A stretch of DNA of 8,735 nucleotides from Candidatus Parabacteroides intestinavium (GTDB lineage: Bacteria > Bacteroidota > Bacteroidia > Bacteroidales > Tannerellaceae): positions 1 through 8,735 of the forward strand of contig DWYO01000060.1 in the NCBI GenBank assembly GCA_019118725.1, given 5' to 3'. The notes under the pieces are model-generated. The model worked only from the letters and a program-made list of their open reading frames with translations, was not told the origin of the DNA and ran no database searches. Numbering within the stretch: the first letter of the stretch is position 1; each line of letters begins with the position of its first letter. Positions 1-7,182 of this stretch are shown one piece after another. The translations under genes and the position numbers were made by a program.

Positions 1-1
1 G

Positions 2-32
2 ATTGTTAATTGTTAATTGTTAATTGTTAATT
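2..32. repeat. 7-bp tandem repeat (attgtta, about 4.4 copies)
   Basis: The unit attgtta repeats without a mismatch four times, followed by a partial att. On the minus strand it reads AATTAAC. Its edge encodes the last three residues (Ile-Asn-Asn) and the TAA stop of mlaF, and the rest lies 3' of that stop. Because 7 is not a multiple of 3, the array places a TAA in all three reading frames. Gaining or losing a unit would therefore not let mlaF read through. It is probably an intergenic repeat between mlaF and the next operon gene outside the window. Confidence 0.9.
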
Positions 33-811
33 CCTTTGTGCCCTTCCTTCAGTTCTTCTTCTTCTACCTCCTTAACCTTTCGGAAGAGGTCAGAAGCAAA
101 GATGAAATCATTCAGCGCTTTGTTGTCTGAAGTAATGACCTGCTCTTTGTTGCCTTCCCATTCTTTTATCCCTTCCCGGATAAAGATGATATTATCTCCG
201 ATATTCATAACCGAGTTCATGTCGTGCGTATTGATAACGGTCGTCATGTTGAATTCAACGGTAATATCGTGAATCAGGTCATCAATGACTAATGAGGTCT
301 TCGGATCCAGTCCGGAATTAGGCTCATCGCAAAACAGGTATTGCGGGTTTAAGGAGATGGCCCGGGCTATGGCGGCACGCTTCATCATACCTCCACTGAT
401 TTCCGAGGGGTACAGGTGTCCGGCATCCGCCAGGTTGACACGTTCCAGGCAGAACTCCGCCCGCTTGCGCCGTTCCTTGGCCGAATCGTTGGAGAACATA
501 TCCAGTGGGAACATGACATTTTCCAGTACGGTCATGCTATCGAACAGGGCAGAGCCTTGGAACAACATCCCCATCTCTTTGCGCAGGGCCTTTAGCTCAG
601 CTTTACCCATCGAGGTCAGGTCTCTTCCATCGTAAAGAATCTGCCCACTATCGGGACGCATCAATCCGATGATATTTTTGATCAGTACGGTTTTACCCGA
701 ACCGCTTCGGCCGATAATCAGATTGGTCTTTCCATTCTCAAATACCGCGCTGATGTTCTTCAGAACGGTACGGCCTTCAAACGATTTGATGATATTCTTA
801 ACTTCAATCAT
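20..811 (-). CDS. mlaF: MlaF-like ABC transporter ATP-binding protein (lipid/MCE transport)
   Basis: This is a cytoplasmic ATPase (263 aa) that powers an Mla/MCE-type phospholipid transporter with the MlaE-like permease encoded just upstream. All ABC motifs are visible: Walker A GRSGSGKT (34-41), Q-loop Gln85 in LFQGSALFDSM, signature ISGGM (138-142), Walker B YLFCDE (158-163), D-loop GLDP (167-170) and the switch His196 in NTHD. The FQGSALFDSMTV segment and the ISGGMMKRAAIARA signature are typical of the MlaF/Ttg2A branch rather than general ABC importers. The C-terminus is acidic (KEVEEEELKEG) and ends inside a 7-bp tandem repeat. It lies 51 bp downstream of mlaE on the same strand, so the two are probably co-transcribed. 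An MCE-domain mlaD-like gene would be expected past the left edge but cannot be seen. No MlaB-like STAS gene is present here. Confidence 0.92.
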   Translation of the reverse strand: MIEVKNIIKSFEGRTVLKNISAVFENGKTNLIIGRSGSGKTVLIKNIIGLMRPDSGQILYDGRDLTSMGKAELKALRKEMGMLFQGSALFDSMTVLENVMFPLDMFSNDSAKERRKRAEFCLERVNLADAGHLYPSEISGGMMKRAAIARAISLNPQYLFCDEPNSGLDPKTSLVIDDLIHDITVEFNMTTVINTHDMNSVMNIGDNIIFIREGIKEWEGNKEQVITSDNKALNDFIFASDLFRKVKEVEEEELKEGHKGINN

Positions 812-862
812 AGTAATTGATAACTAAAAACTCATAAACAGATACACTTACAGACTTGCTTA

Positions 863-1612
863 TCAAGTCAACATGATACTGGTTAATACTAAATCGGCCA
901 GCAGGATCATGATACTGCTCATAACTACCGCGTTGGTGCTTGCCTTACCTACTTCCAGCGCTCCGCCTTTGACGTTATAGCCGAAATAGGCGGCTATTGA
1001 CGAGATGATGAACGCATAGACCACCGATTTGATGATGGAATACCAAATATAAAACTGGTTGAAGTAGAATTGCAGTCCGAACTCGAAAGAGGCCGGGGTC
1101 ATGTTGGTTCCTGATGAATAACTGGCCGCTATACCTCCCAGAATGCCGGTGAACATACTGAAGATGACCAATACCGGGATGAATATCATCATACCTACCA
1201 TTTTGGGAAATATCAGGAAATTGGCGGAGTTGACCCCCATGATCTCCATGGCATCTATCTGCTCGGTAACCCGCATGGTCCCGATTTCAGAGGCGATGTT
1301 ACTTCCTACTTTACCGGCAAGAATCAAGGCCATGATGGAAGAGGAGAACTCCAACAAGATGATTTCACGCGTGGTGTAGCCGATGGTGAATTTAGGAATC
1401 AGCGGAGAGGTGATGTTCAGAGAGATCTGAATGGCGATAACCGTACCGATAAAAATGGAGATGATGATGACAATCCACAATGAATCGACACCTAATTTAT
1501 AGATTTCCTTGATCAGTTGCTTGAAAAACATGCTCCACCGGTCCGGAATGGTGATACATTTCTTCATCAGTAGCATGTATTCGCCTACTTGGTGTAATGC
1601 TTTTAGAATCAT
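863..1612 (-). CDS. mlaE: MlaE-family ABC transporter permease
   Basis: This is the inner-membrane permease subunit (249 aa) of the same lipid transporter as the downstream ATPase. The N-terminal part is an amphipathic segment (WSMFFKQLIKEIYKLG, 27-41), followed by a long hydrophobic helix at about 44-64. The family hallmark is the cytoplasmic coupling segment EIGTMRVTEQIDAMEIMGV at 109-127. More membrane helices follow at about 137-161, 190-210 and 228-248. The C-terminal GYNVKGGALEVGKA motif (211-224) is also characteristic. The length is usual for the family. The start at 1612 fits a Bacteroidetes -7 box about 30 bp upstream and the family's normal N-terminus (MILKALHQVGEY). In known systems this dimeric permease moves phospholipid between the inner membrane and a periplasmic MCE protein. 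Which lipid it carries, and in which direction, cannot be read from this sequence. Confidence 0.93.
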   Translation of the reverse strand: MILKALHQVGEYMLLMKKCITIPDRWSMFFKQLIKEIYKLGVDSLWIVIIISIFIGTVIAIQISLNITSPLIPKFTIGYTTREIILLEFSSSIMALILAGKVGSNIASEIGTMRVTEQIDAMEIMGVNSANFLIFPKMVGMMIFIPVLVIFSMFTGILGGIAASYSSGTNMTPASFEFGLQFYFNQFYIWYSIIKSVVYAFIISSIAAYFGYNVKGGALEVGKASTNAVVMSSIMILLADLVLTSIMLT

Positions 1613-1640
1613 TTTCTACCTGTTTTTTGGAGTTGACGGG

Positions 1641-1648
1641 CAAAGGTA
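1641..1648 (-). promoter_or_regulatory. Putative promoter -7 box of mlaEF
   Basis: Plus-strand CAAAGGTA reads TACCTTTG on the minus strand, a full match to the Bacteroidetes -7 consensus TAnnTTTG. It lies 28 bp upstream of the mlaE ATG, which would leave a leader of about 20 nt. I see no good -33 TTTG at 19-21 bp spacing, so the call rests on the -7 box and its position. Confidence 0.6.
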
Positions 1649-1735
1649 ACGTAAATATCCCGTATTTCTGTTTTCTATTTTGAAAATATTTCTGTTCCTT
1701 TGCTGAAAAAAACGAAGATTGATGGTTTTTTGATT

Positions 1736-1743
1736 TATCTTTG
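1736..1743 (+). promoter_or_regulatory. Putative promoter -7 box of lptB
   Basis: TATCTTTG matches TAnnTTTG exactly and lies 25 bp upstream of the lptB ATG. No clear -33 TTTG is present at the usual spacing. The box faces away from the mlaE promoter, so both genes are controlled from the same 156-bp gap. Confidence 0.62.
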
Positions 1744-1768
1744 TATCATCAATGCATAAATAAGAAAT

Positions 1769-2521
1769 ATGGCGGAAGAGCAACAAATGATTCTTCGGAC
1801 GGAAGATCTGGTAAAGAAATACCGCGCACGGACGGTGGTGAACCACGTATCTATCAATGTGAAGCAAGGAGAGATTGTCGGTCTGTTGGGACCGAACGGT
1901 GCGGGCAAAACGACAACCTTTTATATGACGGTAGGCTTGGTTACTCCCAACGAAGGAAAAATTTTCTTGAATGATATGGAGATTACCAATTTCCCGGTCT
2001 ATAAACGTGCCCGCTGCGGGATCGGTTATTTGGCCCAAGAGGCCTCGATTTTCCGTAAGATGACGGTTGAGGACAATATCCGTTCGGTATTGGAGATGAC
2101 TCCGGCGACTAAAGAGGAACAACAGGAGAAGCTGGAGAGCCTGATAGCCGAGTTCGGATTGCAGAAAGTCCGGAAGAATCTGGGTGACCGACTTTCCGGA
2201 GGAGAACGCCGACGTGCCGAGATTGCCCGTTGTCTGGCTATTAATCCGAAATTTATCATGCTGGATGAACCTTTTGCCGGAGTCGACCCGATTGCCGTGC
2301 AAGATATCCAGACCATCGTGGCCCGTTTGCGCCATAAAAATATCGGGATCCTGATAACCGACCATAATGTGTATGAAACACTCAGTATTTGTGACCGCGC
2401 CTATCTGTTGTTCGAAGGCAAGGTCCTGTTTCAAGGAACAGCAGAGCAATTGGCCGAAAACGAAATTGTCCGCGAAAAATACTTAGGAAAAGACTTCGTG
2501 CTGAGGAAAAAAGATTTGTGA
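1769..2521 (+). CDS. lptB: LPS export ABC transporter ATP-binding protein LptB
   Basis: This is the cytoplasmic ATPase (250 aa) of the LptB2FG complex, which extracts lipopolysaccharide from the inner membrane and pushes it along the Lpt bridge to the outer membrane. Motifs: Walker A GPNGAGKT (41-48), Q-loop Gln90 in GYLAQEASIFRKMTVEDNI (a run diagnostic of LptB), signature LSGGE (142-146) followed by RRRAEIARCLA, Walker B FIMLDE (162-167) with PFAGVDP, and switch His199 in ITDHN. Length is close to the usual 240-250 residues, with a few extra N-terminal residues. The start at 1769 follows an A-rich leader (taagaaat) and the -7 box at 1736-1743. The gene seems to stand alone. lptF, lptG, lptA and lptC are not in the window, which is common because lpt genes are often scattered. 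It diverges from mlaEF, another lipid-transport operon. Confidence 0.96.
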   Translation: MAEEQQMILRTEDLVKKYRARTVVNHVSINVKQGEIVGLLGPNGAGKTTTFYMTVGLVTPNEGKIFLNDMEITNFPVYKRARCGIGYLAQEASIFRKMTVEDNIRSVLEMTPATKEEQQEKLESLIAEFGLQKVRKNLGDRLSGGERRRAEIARCLAINPKFIMLDEPFAGVDPIAVQDIQTIVARLRHKNIGILITDHNVYETLSICDRAYLLFEGKVLFQGTAEQLAENEIVREKYLGKDFVLRKKDL

Positions 2522-2560
2522 GGAAGTATGGAAGTGGCAGGATAGACCAGACGAATTCTT

Positions 2561-3178
2561 TCACCCTTTTCCCCTTGGTAATAGGCCAATCTGTTCGAAC
2601 ATTCGTTGGTAGATAGCTGCTTTTTCTACTAAAGGTTTCGGATAGGCACGGGATGAGGAGGGCATTCTGTATAACTTTAAAGTTCGGCCTGAATACGTAA
2701 ATGATTCAAAACTACCTACTTCTGGTTCTTTTAGGGATGTGTGTTCCCGAATAACAGCCAATAGAGTGTCCATGGCTTTTTGTCCGGTTACTACAAGAGC
2801 TTGGCATAGAGGAACGGAGGTCAAGACGGTATCTAAGTTCATAGGCTTGATTACCTCTAGGAACTTATCGGATGCGTTTCCTTTTTGACGAATTACCTCC
2901 ATACCTGTATCGCCTAAGCCTAATCCGATTTGATTACAAAAAGCCCGGCATTTTTCTTCACTGAAGTTTTTGGGGGTTGCTAAAAAATAATCCTTGTCCG
3001 CATAAAACAGTAATCCGAGGATGCGCCACATATCGTTTTGGATATTCGGGTAATAGAAGTCCATCGACCAACGGATACGTGGAGGAGGAAAACTGCCCAA
3101 CATCAATAGATGGGTATTTTCCGGTAGGAAGAATCCCCATGGGTGGTGCTCAATTACAGGTGTGATTGCTTTTTCCAT
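2561..3178 (-). CDS. Uracil-DNA glycosylase superfamily protein
   Basis: This small cytoplasmic protein (205 aa) is probably a DNA base-excision glycosylase that removes uracil or a mismatched or damaged base. The fold is suggested by an N-terminal motif-1-like loop GSFPP (28-32) followed by WSMDFYYPN and NDMWRILG, where UDG-superfamily enzymes carry their catalytic or water-activating loop and aromatic stacking residue. A C-terminal motif-2-like MPSSSRAYP (172-180) corresponds to the DNA-intercalating loop (HPSP-like in classical enzymes). Between them, TSVPLCQALVVTGQKAMDTLL looks like the core strand-helix region. The usual GQDPYH of family 1 Ung is absent, so it belongs to a divergent branch and its substrate is unknown. 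It converges with lptB, leaving 39 bp between the stops. Its own promoter is weak (a TATCTTG-like box at 3197-3203). Confidence 0.75.
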   Translation of the reverse strand: MEKAITPVIEHHPWGFFLPENTHLLMLGSFPPPRIRWSMDFYYPNIQNDMWRILGLLFYADKDYFLATPKNFSEEKCRAFCNQIGLGLGDTGMEVIRQKGNASDKFLEVIKPMNLDTVLTSVPLCQALVVTGQKAMDTLLAVIREHTSLKEPEVGSFESFTYSGRTLKLYRMPSSSRAYPKPLVEKAAIYQRMFEQIGLLPRGKG

Positions 3179-3206
3179 TTGTCAAAAGAAATGTCTCAAG
3201 ATACCT

Positions 3207-3263
3207 AAGAAGCTGTTTTTGAATTTCTTTAGAAAATTTAGAATAAATTCAAAACAGCTTCTT
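3207..3263. repeat. Near-perfect 19-bp inverted repeat (hairpin)
   Basis: The left arm (3207-3226) and right arm (3245-3263) are reverse complements over 19 bp with one extra T in the left arm. They are separated by an 18-nt AT-rich loop. The core is AAGAAGCTGTTTT. It lies between the 3' end of the 214-aa gene and the start of the glycosylase gene, both read leftward. Neither side is followed by a run of T, so it is not a standard intrinsic terminator. It could still end or stabilise the transcript from the upstream gene, or be a copy of a dispersed palindromic repeat. Confidence 0.8.
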
Positions 3264-3310
3264 GGAAAAACATCGGTTATCGTCAAAAAAATACCCCATG
3301 CTTTTTCGAC

Positions 3311-3955
3311 TTATGCCTTTTTCCCTTTCTTGGCCTCGCGCTTTTGGTCTTCGCGGGCCATAAGTACCACATTATAAACAAAATCGGTTACCCATTGTTC
3401 GGAATATCCCAAGTGTTCAGCATATTTTCGGATACTCCAAGCCGCTTTTTGTACACTGACATCTTTCCATTCCGAACGAGTCATCAGTTCATGGACGGTC
3501 TTTTGGGTCTGTCCATATAAAAGTTTCTTGAAGAGAATGGCGAAGCGGAATTTCCATTGCATCAGGTTTCCTAAAAGGGAAAACAAATCCGAACAGAATC
3601 CTTGGAACATAAAGAAATAGGACTTGATGTCCATTTGCGTCTTGCAACATTTCTTTACCGAGGCATCCATTTCTTTGAAGAAATATTCGTCTAAGCCATA
3701 ATCTTGCATCAGCACCTTGCGGACACGCGTCTTCTCGGCAACACCCAGCTTGTTATTTTGTGTCGGAATCTTTAGCATACGCTTGAATAGCGCCATATCT
3801 GCCAGCATATTCAGATTGGTGACGCCCAAATTTACCGCCATAACGGCTTGATAATATACGCGAACCAAAGAAACAAACTCTTCGACAGAACCTTTTACCT
3901 GTTCTTCGGGAGCCTCCGATTCATTCTTTTTTAATAATTTGGATATAAAACTCAT
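3311..3955 (-). CDS. Hypothetical protein, predicted all-helical and cytoplasmic
   Basis: I do not recognise this 214-residue protein. It has no signal peptide and no convincing membrane helix. The N-terminus is charged (KLLKKNESEAPEEQ), and the body is rich in predicted helix with many aromatic and basic residues, such as SLVRVYYQAVMAV, KKCCKTQMDIKSYFFMFQGF and LMQWKFRFAILFKKLLYGQ. A Cys pair (KCCK, about residues 103-104) and the basic tail (REDQKREAKKGKKA) are notable. The tail could contact nucleic acid or the ribosome, which is only a guess. It is very likely a real gene: codon use matches its neighbours, it does not overlap any other gene, and it has its own full-consensus -7 box at 3977-3984. 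It lies just downstream of murQ with a 45-bp gap but is probably transcribed separately. Confidence 0.85.
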   Translation of the reverse strand: MSFISKLLKKNESEAPEEQVKGSVEEFVSLVRVYYQAVMAVNLGVTNLNMLADMALFKRMLKIPTQNNKLGVAEKTRVRKVLMQDYGLDEYFFKEMDASVKKCCKTQMDIKSYFFMFQGFCSDLFSLLGNLMQWKFRFAILFKKLLYGQTQKTVHELMTRSEWKDVSVQKAAWSIRKYAEHLGYSEQWVTDFVYNVVLMAREDQKREAKKGKKA

Positions 3956-3976
3956 AGCTTTTCTATTTTATGCACG

Positions 3977-3984
3977 CAAAGGTA
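3977..3984 (-). promoter_or_regulatory. Putative promoter -7 box of the 214-aa gene
   Basis: Plus-strand CAAAGGTA gives TACCTTTG on the minus strand, the same octamer as the mlaE box. It lies 21 bp upstream of the ATG at 3955, in the gap after the murQ stop. This argues that the gene has its own promoter even if murQ transcripts also read into it. No good -33 element is visible. Confidence 0.55.
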
Positions 3985-4000
3985 AGAATAAATTTTAATA

Positions 4001-4831
4001 CTATTGATTTAAACGCCATTCCCGATGATAAGAATCAACTGCTTCGCGAACAGAGCCATGCAACTTAAGTAATCGGCAGGCCGTTTCATAATCGAGGCTC
4101 AGTTCTTCCATAATCATTCGGGTTCCCCGGTCAATCAGCTTCCGGTTGGTAAGTTGCATATTGACCATTCGGTTCCCTTTGACCCTTCCGAGGCGGATCA
4201 TAACCGTTGTGCTGATCATATTCAAGATCAGTTTTTGGGCCGTACCGCTTTTCATCCGGGTGCTTCCGGTGACGAACTCAGCTCCGACTAACGGTTCTAT
4301 GGCGATATCCGCGACTTCGGCCATGGGTGAACCAGGGTTGCAGGTGATTGCCCCTGTTAAAATTCCTGCTTTGCGGGCATTCCTTAAAGCTCCGATAACG
4401 TAGGGGGTAGTTCCTGATGCGGCAATTCCTATGACACTATCTTGGACCTGGATATGGTAAGCCTGTAACTCTTTCCAGCCGGCGGATTCATTGTCCTCGG
4501 CCGATTCGACCGGATTCCGCAAAGCTTGGTCACCTCCGGCAATTATTCCGATTACACGCTGATTGGACATGCCGAAAGTAGGAGGAATTTCCGAGGCGTC
4601 CAACACGCCGAGCCGGCCACTTGTGCCGGCCCCGATATAAAATAACCGTCCTCCCTGTTCCATCCGTTCGATGATACCTGTCACCAACCGTTCTATCTGA
4701 GGAATCACCTTTTGTACCGCCAAGGCGACCTTCTGATCTTCCCGGTTGATATCAGTCAGTAATTCATGTACTGACATTTTATCCAAATCGTGATAATAAG
4801 ACTCTTGCTCTGTTACTTTCCGGAAATTCAT
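4001..4831 (-). CDS. murQ: N-acetylmuramic acid 6-phosphate etherase MurQ
   Basis: This cytoplasmic enzyme (276 aa) cleaves the D-lactyl ether of MurNAc-6-phosphate, giving GlcNAc-6-phosphate and D-lactate. It is the committed step of MurNAc recycling from peptidoglycan. The SIS sugar-phosphate domain shows FYIGAGTSGRLGVLDASEIPPTFG (65-87). Glu81 in SEIPPT and Glu112 in SAEDNES match the two catalytic glutamates known from E. coli MurQ (Glu83 and Glu114). ASGTTPYVIGALRNA (138-152) and GSTRMKSGTAQKLILNM (189-205) are also family signatures. It is slightly shorter than E. coli MurQ (298 aa), mostly at the ends. It follows the kinase gene by 29 bp, and no promoter is visible between them, so it is the third gene of the nhaD-kinase-murQ unit. 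Confidence 0.97.
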   Translation of the reverse strand: MNFRKVTEQESYYHDLDKMSVHELLTDINREDQKVALAVQKVIPQIERLVTGIIERMEQGGRLFYIGAGTSGRLGVLDASEIPPTFGMSNQRVIGIIAGGDQALRNPVESAEDNESAGWKELQAYHIQVQDSVIGIAASGTTPYVIGALRNARKAGILTGAITCNPGSPMAEVADIAIEPLVGAEFVTGSTRMKSGTAQKLILNMISTTVMIRLGRVKGNRMVNMQLTNRKLIDRGTRMIMEELSLDYETACRLLKLHGSVREAVDSYHREWRLNQ

Positions 4832-4860
4832 ACAATAATCGAGGTTATCTTTCTTGTTCC

Positions 4861-5715
4861 TTATTTAAACGATGATATATGATACTGGATAAGCCCGTCC
4901 ATCGGCGATTGCTCGATTCGTCCGACTTCGATAGACAAAGCCTGCATCACATCGCACAAGACTTTTTGGAAATGATACGCTACCGATCCGACAAAGTGCA
5001 CCGGATAGCGGTCATATCCCGTATAAAGCATCACATTCCTTTCAAAGAAACTTTGAAAGCTCTTATATACCATATTATATATATTTTCTTCCCAAATATA
5101 TTTCTTCAAAAATGGAGTCAAACTTGCCAGAAAACGATTAGGGAGTAATTGGTGATAGACCCTGTCCAGAATCTGCTCTTGAGTCAGCTGGTATTCCTTC
5201 AGGAAATGCCGGCAAATCGATTCGGGCAACTGATGTTTCAGGCAATTGCTGACCAAGGCTCGTCCCAAAGCCGCGCCACTCCCTTCATCTCCTAAAATGA
5301 AGCCCAACGGAGAGATATGCTCCTCTATCTCCGTTCCGTTATATAGGCAGGAATTGGAACCGGTTCCTAAAATACAAGGGATACCCGCTTTATTCCCGCA
5401 AAGGGCATGCGCCGCCGCGACCAAGTCGCTATACACAAACACCTGAACCTGCCAATAAGATTTAAGCGCATCAGCAATTTTTTTACATTTCTCCGGGGTA
5501 GCACAACCTGCTCCGTAAAAATGAATTGCCGTTATTTGGGAATTATTTTCTCCCAATCGGGAATATAATTCCTGCCTGATAATTTCTTTTATTTCCTCAG
5601 ATGTTAGGAAATAGGGATTCATGCCGGGAGTAAACAGGCTTTCCCCGATTTTTCCCTGACGGTCTATCAAGCACCACTCGGACTTGGTAGAACCACAGTC
5701 TGCTACTAAAATCAT
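4861..5715 (-). CDS. BadF/BadG-family amino-sugar kinase (GlcNAc/MurNAc kinase-like)
   Basis: This is an ASKHA-fold ATP-dependent kinase (284 aa), probably phosphorylating a free amino sugar at O-6 in the cytoplasm. Motifs in order: phosphate-1 loop DCGSTKSEW (6-14); FYGAGC (67-71); SDLVAAAHA (96-104), whose Asp97 is the likely base; phosphate-2 loop GTGSNSC (117-123); LGFILGDEGSGAALGR (137-152), the hallmark of eukaryotic-type GlcNAc kinases and MurK; and the adenosine-loop region VGSVA (242-246). Placed before murQ, it is best read as a MurNAc kinase (MurK-like), as in Clostridium acetobutylicum and Tannerella forsythia; GlcNAc is an alternative or additional substrate. Its ATG lies 4 bp beyond the nhaD stop, and the junction TAAAGAAATG makes the nhaD stop part of its A-rich initiation region. 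This points to translational coupling. Confidence 0.9.
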   Translation of the reverse strand: MILVADCGSTKSEWCLIDRQGKIGESLFTPGMNPYFLTSEEIKEIIRQELYSRLGENNSQITAIHFYGAGCATPEKCKKIADALKSYWQVQVFVYSDLVAAAHALCGNKAGIPCILGTGSNSCLYNGTEIEEHISPLGFILGDEGSGAALGRALVSNCLKHQLPESICRHFLKEYQLTQEQILDRVYHQLLPNRFLASLTPFLKKYIWEENIYNMVYKSFQSFFERNVMLYTGYDRYPVHFVGSVAYHFQKVLCDVMQALSIEVGRIEQSPMDGLIQYHISSFK

Positions 5716-5719
5716 TTCT

Positions 5720-7144
5720 TTAAAAAAAGCTATTCTGCACCATATAAACTACCGCCCCGGCCAAATATCCGAATAGGGCAAGTAGAGATATCCGTTTTAA
5801 ATACCAAATAAAATTAATTCCTTCCAATCCCATTACAACAACACCTGCGGCCGAGCCGATAATCAACATGCTTCCACCCACTCCGGCGCAATATGCCAGG
5901 AATTGCCAGAAGGTTCCGTCTTGCATGAAGTTCATCAGATAAGAGGCAGATGCGCTATTGGCTACCATAGCCTCTGTGGCTATCGGATACATACCGATAG
6001 CTCCAGCCACCAACGGTACATTATCTACTACGGCAGATAAGGTTCCGATAATCAGATTCACAACATACACATTGCCGACCGTTACATCCAGCCATTCCGC
6101 AAATCCTTGTAAAATTCCGGTATAACGCAATACATCTACGGCCAATAAAATGCCGAGGAAGAACAACAGGGTATTCCCGTCTATCCGATGTACTACTTTG
6201 CTTAAACGTAACTTCTGGCTCTCTTCTATACGTTCTTTCTTGCTATACATAATCTCGGTAATAATCCAAAGGACGCCTACACCTAGCAAGACTCCCATAA
6301 ACGGAGGCAGGTGGGTCAGCACCTTGAAGACGGGGACAAATAGCAGGCATAATACACCTATAATAAATATAGCGAGCCGTTCGCCCGTCGATAATCTCTC
6401 TGAAGTATCTGCTGAGGAGGTGTCGGAGTTATGGTTCGGTGTCTTGACCTCACCATCCAAAAGACGGAGCATCAGCAACATCGGGACAAGGGCCGAAACG
6501 ATACTGGGCAGAATCAGGTTCGGTATCGTCTTGCCGGTCGAGATGTTTCCGTTCACCCAAAGCATGATGGTCGTAACATCTCCGATAGGAGACCATGCGC
6601 CTCCGCTATTGGCCGCTATGATAATCATACTTCCGAATATCCATCGTGTGGCCTGATCGTCTATGATCTTACGTACCAGCATGATCATCACAATAGCCGT
6701 GGTCAGATTATCCAAAACCGCAGACATAAAGAAGGTCAGCAGGCTGATCAGGACGAACAACCGTTTTGTCTGGCGCGTCTTTATGTAATTTGTGATGAAT
6801 TCGAATCCGCCATGCGCGTCTATCAGCTCTACAATCATCATGGCTCCCACAAGGAAGATCAGCGTTTGGCATATCTCGCCTACACTCTCTACGATTTGGT
6901 GGGATATGATGTATTCGCGGGTCTGTTCCGCCAGGCTCAATGCCGCAACCGACGGGGTTTGCACAAACTCCTTGAATGACTCTCCTGAGATCAGGTAGCT
7001 CAATTCTGGTGCGCAATTTACATACAGGACCCAAAGCACAATCCCCGTCAACAAAGCTGTTCCGGCTTTATTCACTTTCAACGGATGCTCAAGGGCGATC
7101 ATCAGATACCCCACAAAAAATACTAATAAAATAGCTGTCAGCAT
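5720..7144 (-). CDS. nhaD: NhaD-type Na+/H+ antiporter
   Basis: This is an inner-membrane sodium/proton antiporter of the ArsB/NhaD superfamily (474 aa from this start) with about 12 hydrophobic helices. Residues that mark NhaD are visible: MIALEHPLKVNKAG near the N-terminus, VELIDAHGGFEF (105-116), LDNLTTA (144-150) and its internal-repeat partner VVDNVPLVA (372-380), SGGAWSPIGDVTT (180-192) and GGSMLIIGSAAG (423-434). A longer frame opens at 7213, but I chose the ATG at 7144. The upstream start falls inside the -33 box of a full promoter (7183-7214), and the family's conserved sequence begins at MLTAILLVFF. It is the first gene of an operon with the kinase and murQ. It has a 4-bp gap to the kinase and ends at a run of seven A (plus strand, 5722-5728). 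Confidence 0.93.
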   Translation of the reverse strand: MLTAILLVFFVGYLMIALEHPLKVNKAGTALLTGIVLWVLYVNCAPELSYLISGESFKEFVQTPSVAALSLAEQTREYIISHQIVESVGEICQTLIFLVGAMMIVELIDAHGGFEFITNYIKTRQTKRLFVLISLLTFFMSAVLDNLTTAIVMIMLVRKIIDDQATRWIFGSMIIIAANSGGAWSPIGDVTTIMLWVNGNISTGKTIPNLILPSIVSALVPMLLMLRLLDGEVKTPNHNSDTSSADTSERLSTGERLAIFIIGVLCLLFVPVFKVLTHLPPFMGVLLGVGVLWIITEIMYSKKERIEESQKLRLSKVVHRIDGNTLLFFLGILLAVDVLRYTGILQGFAEWLDVTVGNVYVVNLIIGTLSAVVDNVPLVAGAIGMYPIATEAMVANSASASYLMNFMQDGTFWQFLAYCAGVGGSMLIIGSAAGVVVMGLEGINFIWYLKRISLLALFGYLAGAVVYMVQNSFF

Positions 7145-7182
7145 GGCGCTTTTAAAATTTATACAAATTGAACATTGAGCGA

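Noticed and set aside
1616..2449. 277-codon open frame on the minus strand across lptB
   Set aside because: It lies antisense to a clear lptB with all ABC motifs, and its translation has no recognisable domain. It is a shadow of the lptB codon pattern.
3207..3263. Intrinsic terminator
   Set aside because: No T-tract follows the stem on either strand and the stem is unusually long and AT-rich, so I kept it as an inverted repeat with terminator as one option.
6431..6979. 182-codon plus-strand frame inside nhaD
   Set aside because: It is antisense to conserved NhaD helices, has an odd composition (rich in Asp, His, Arg and Gln), and has no promoter.
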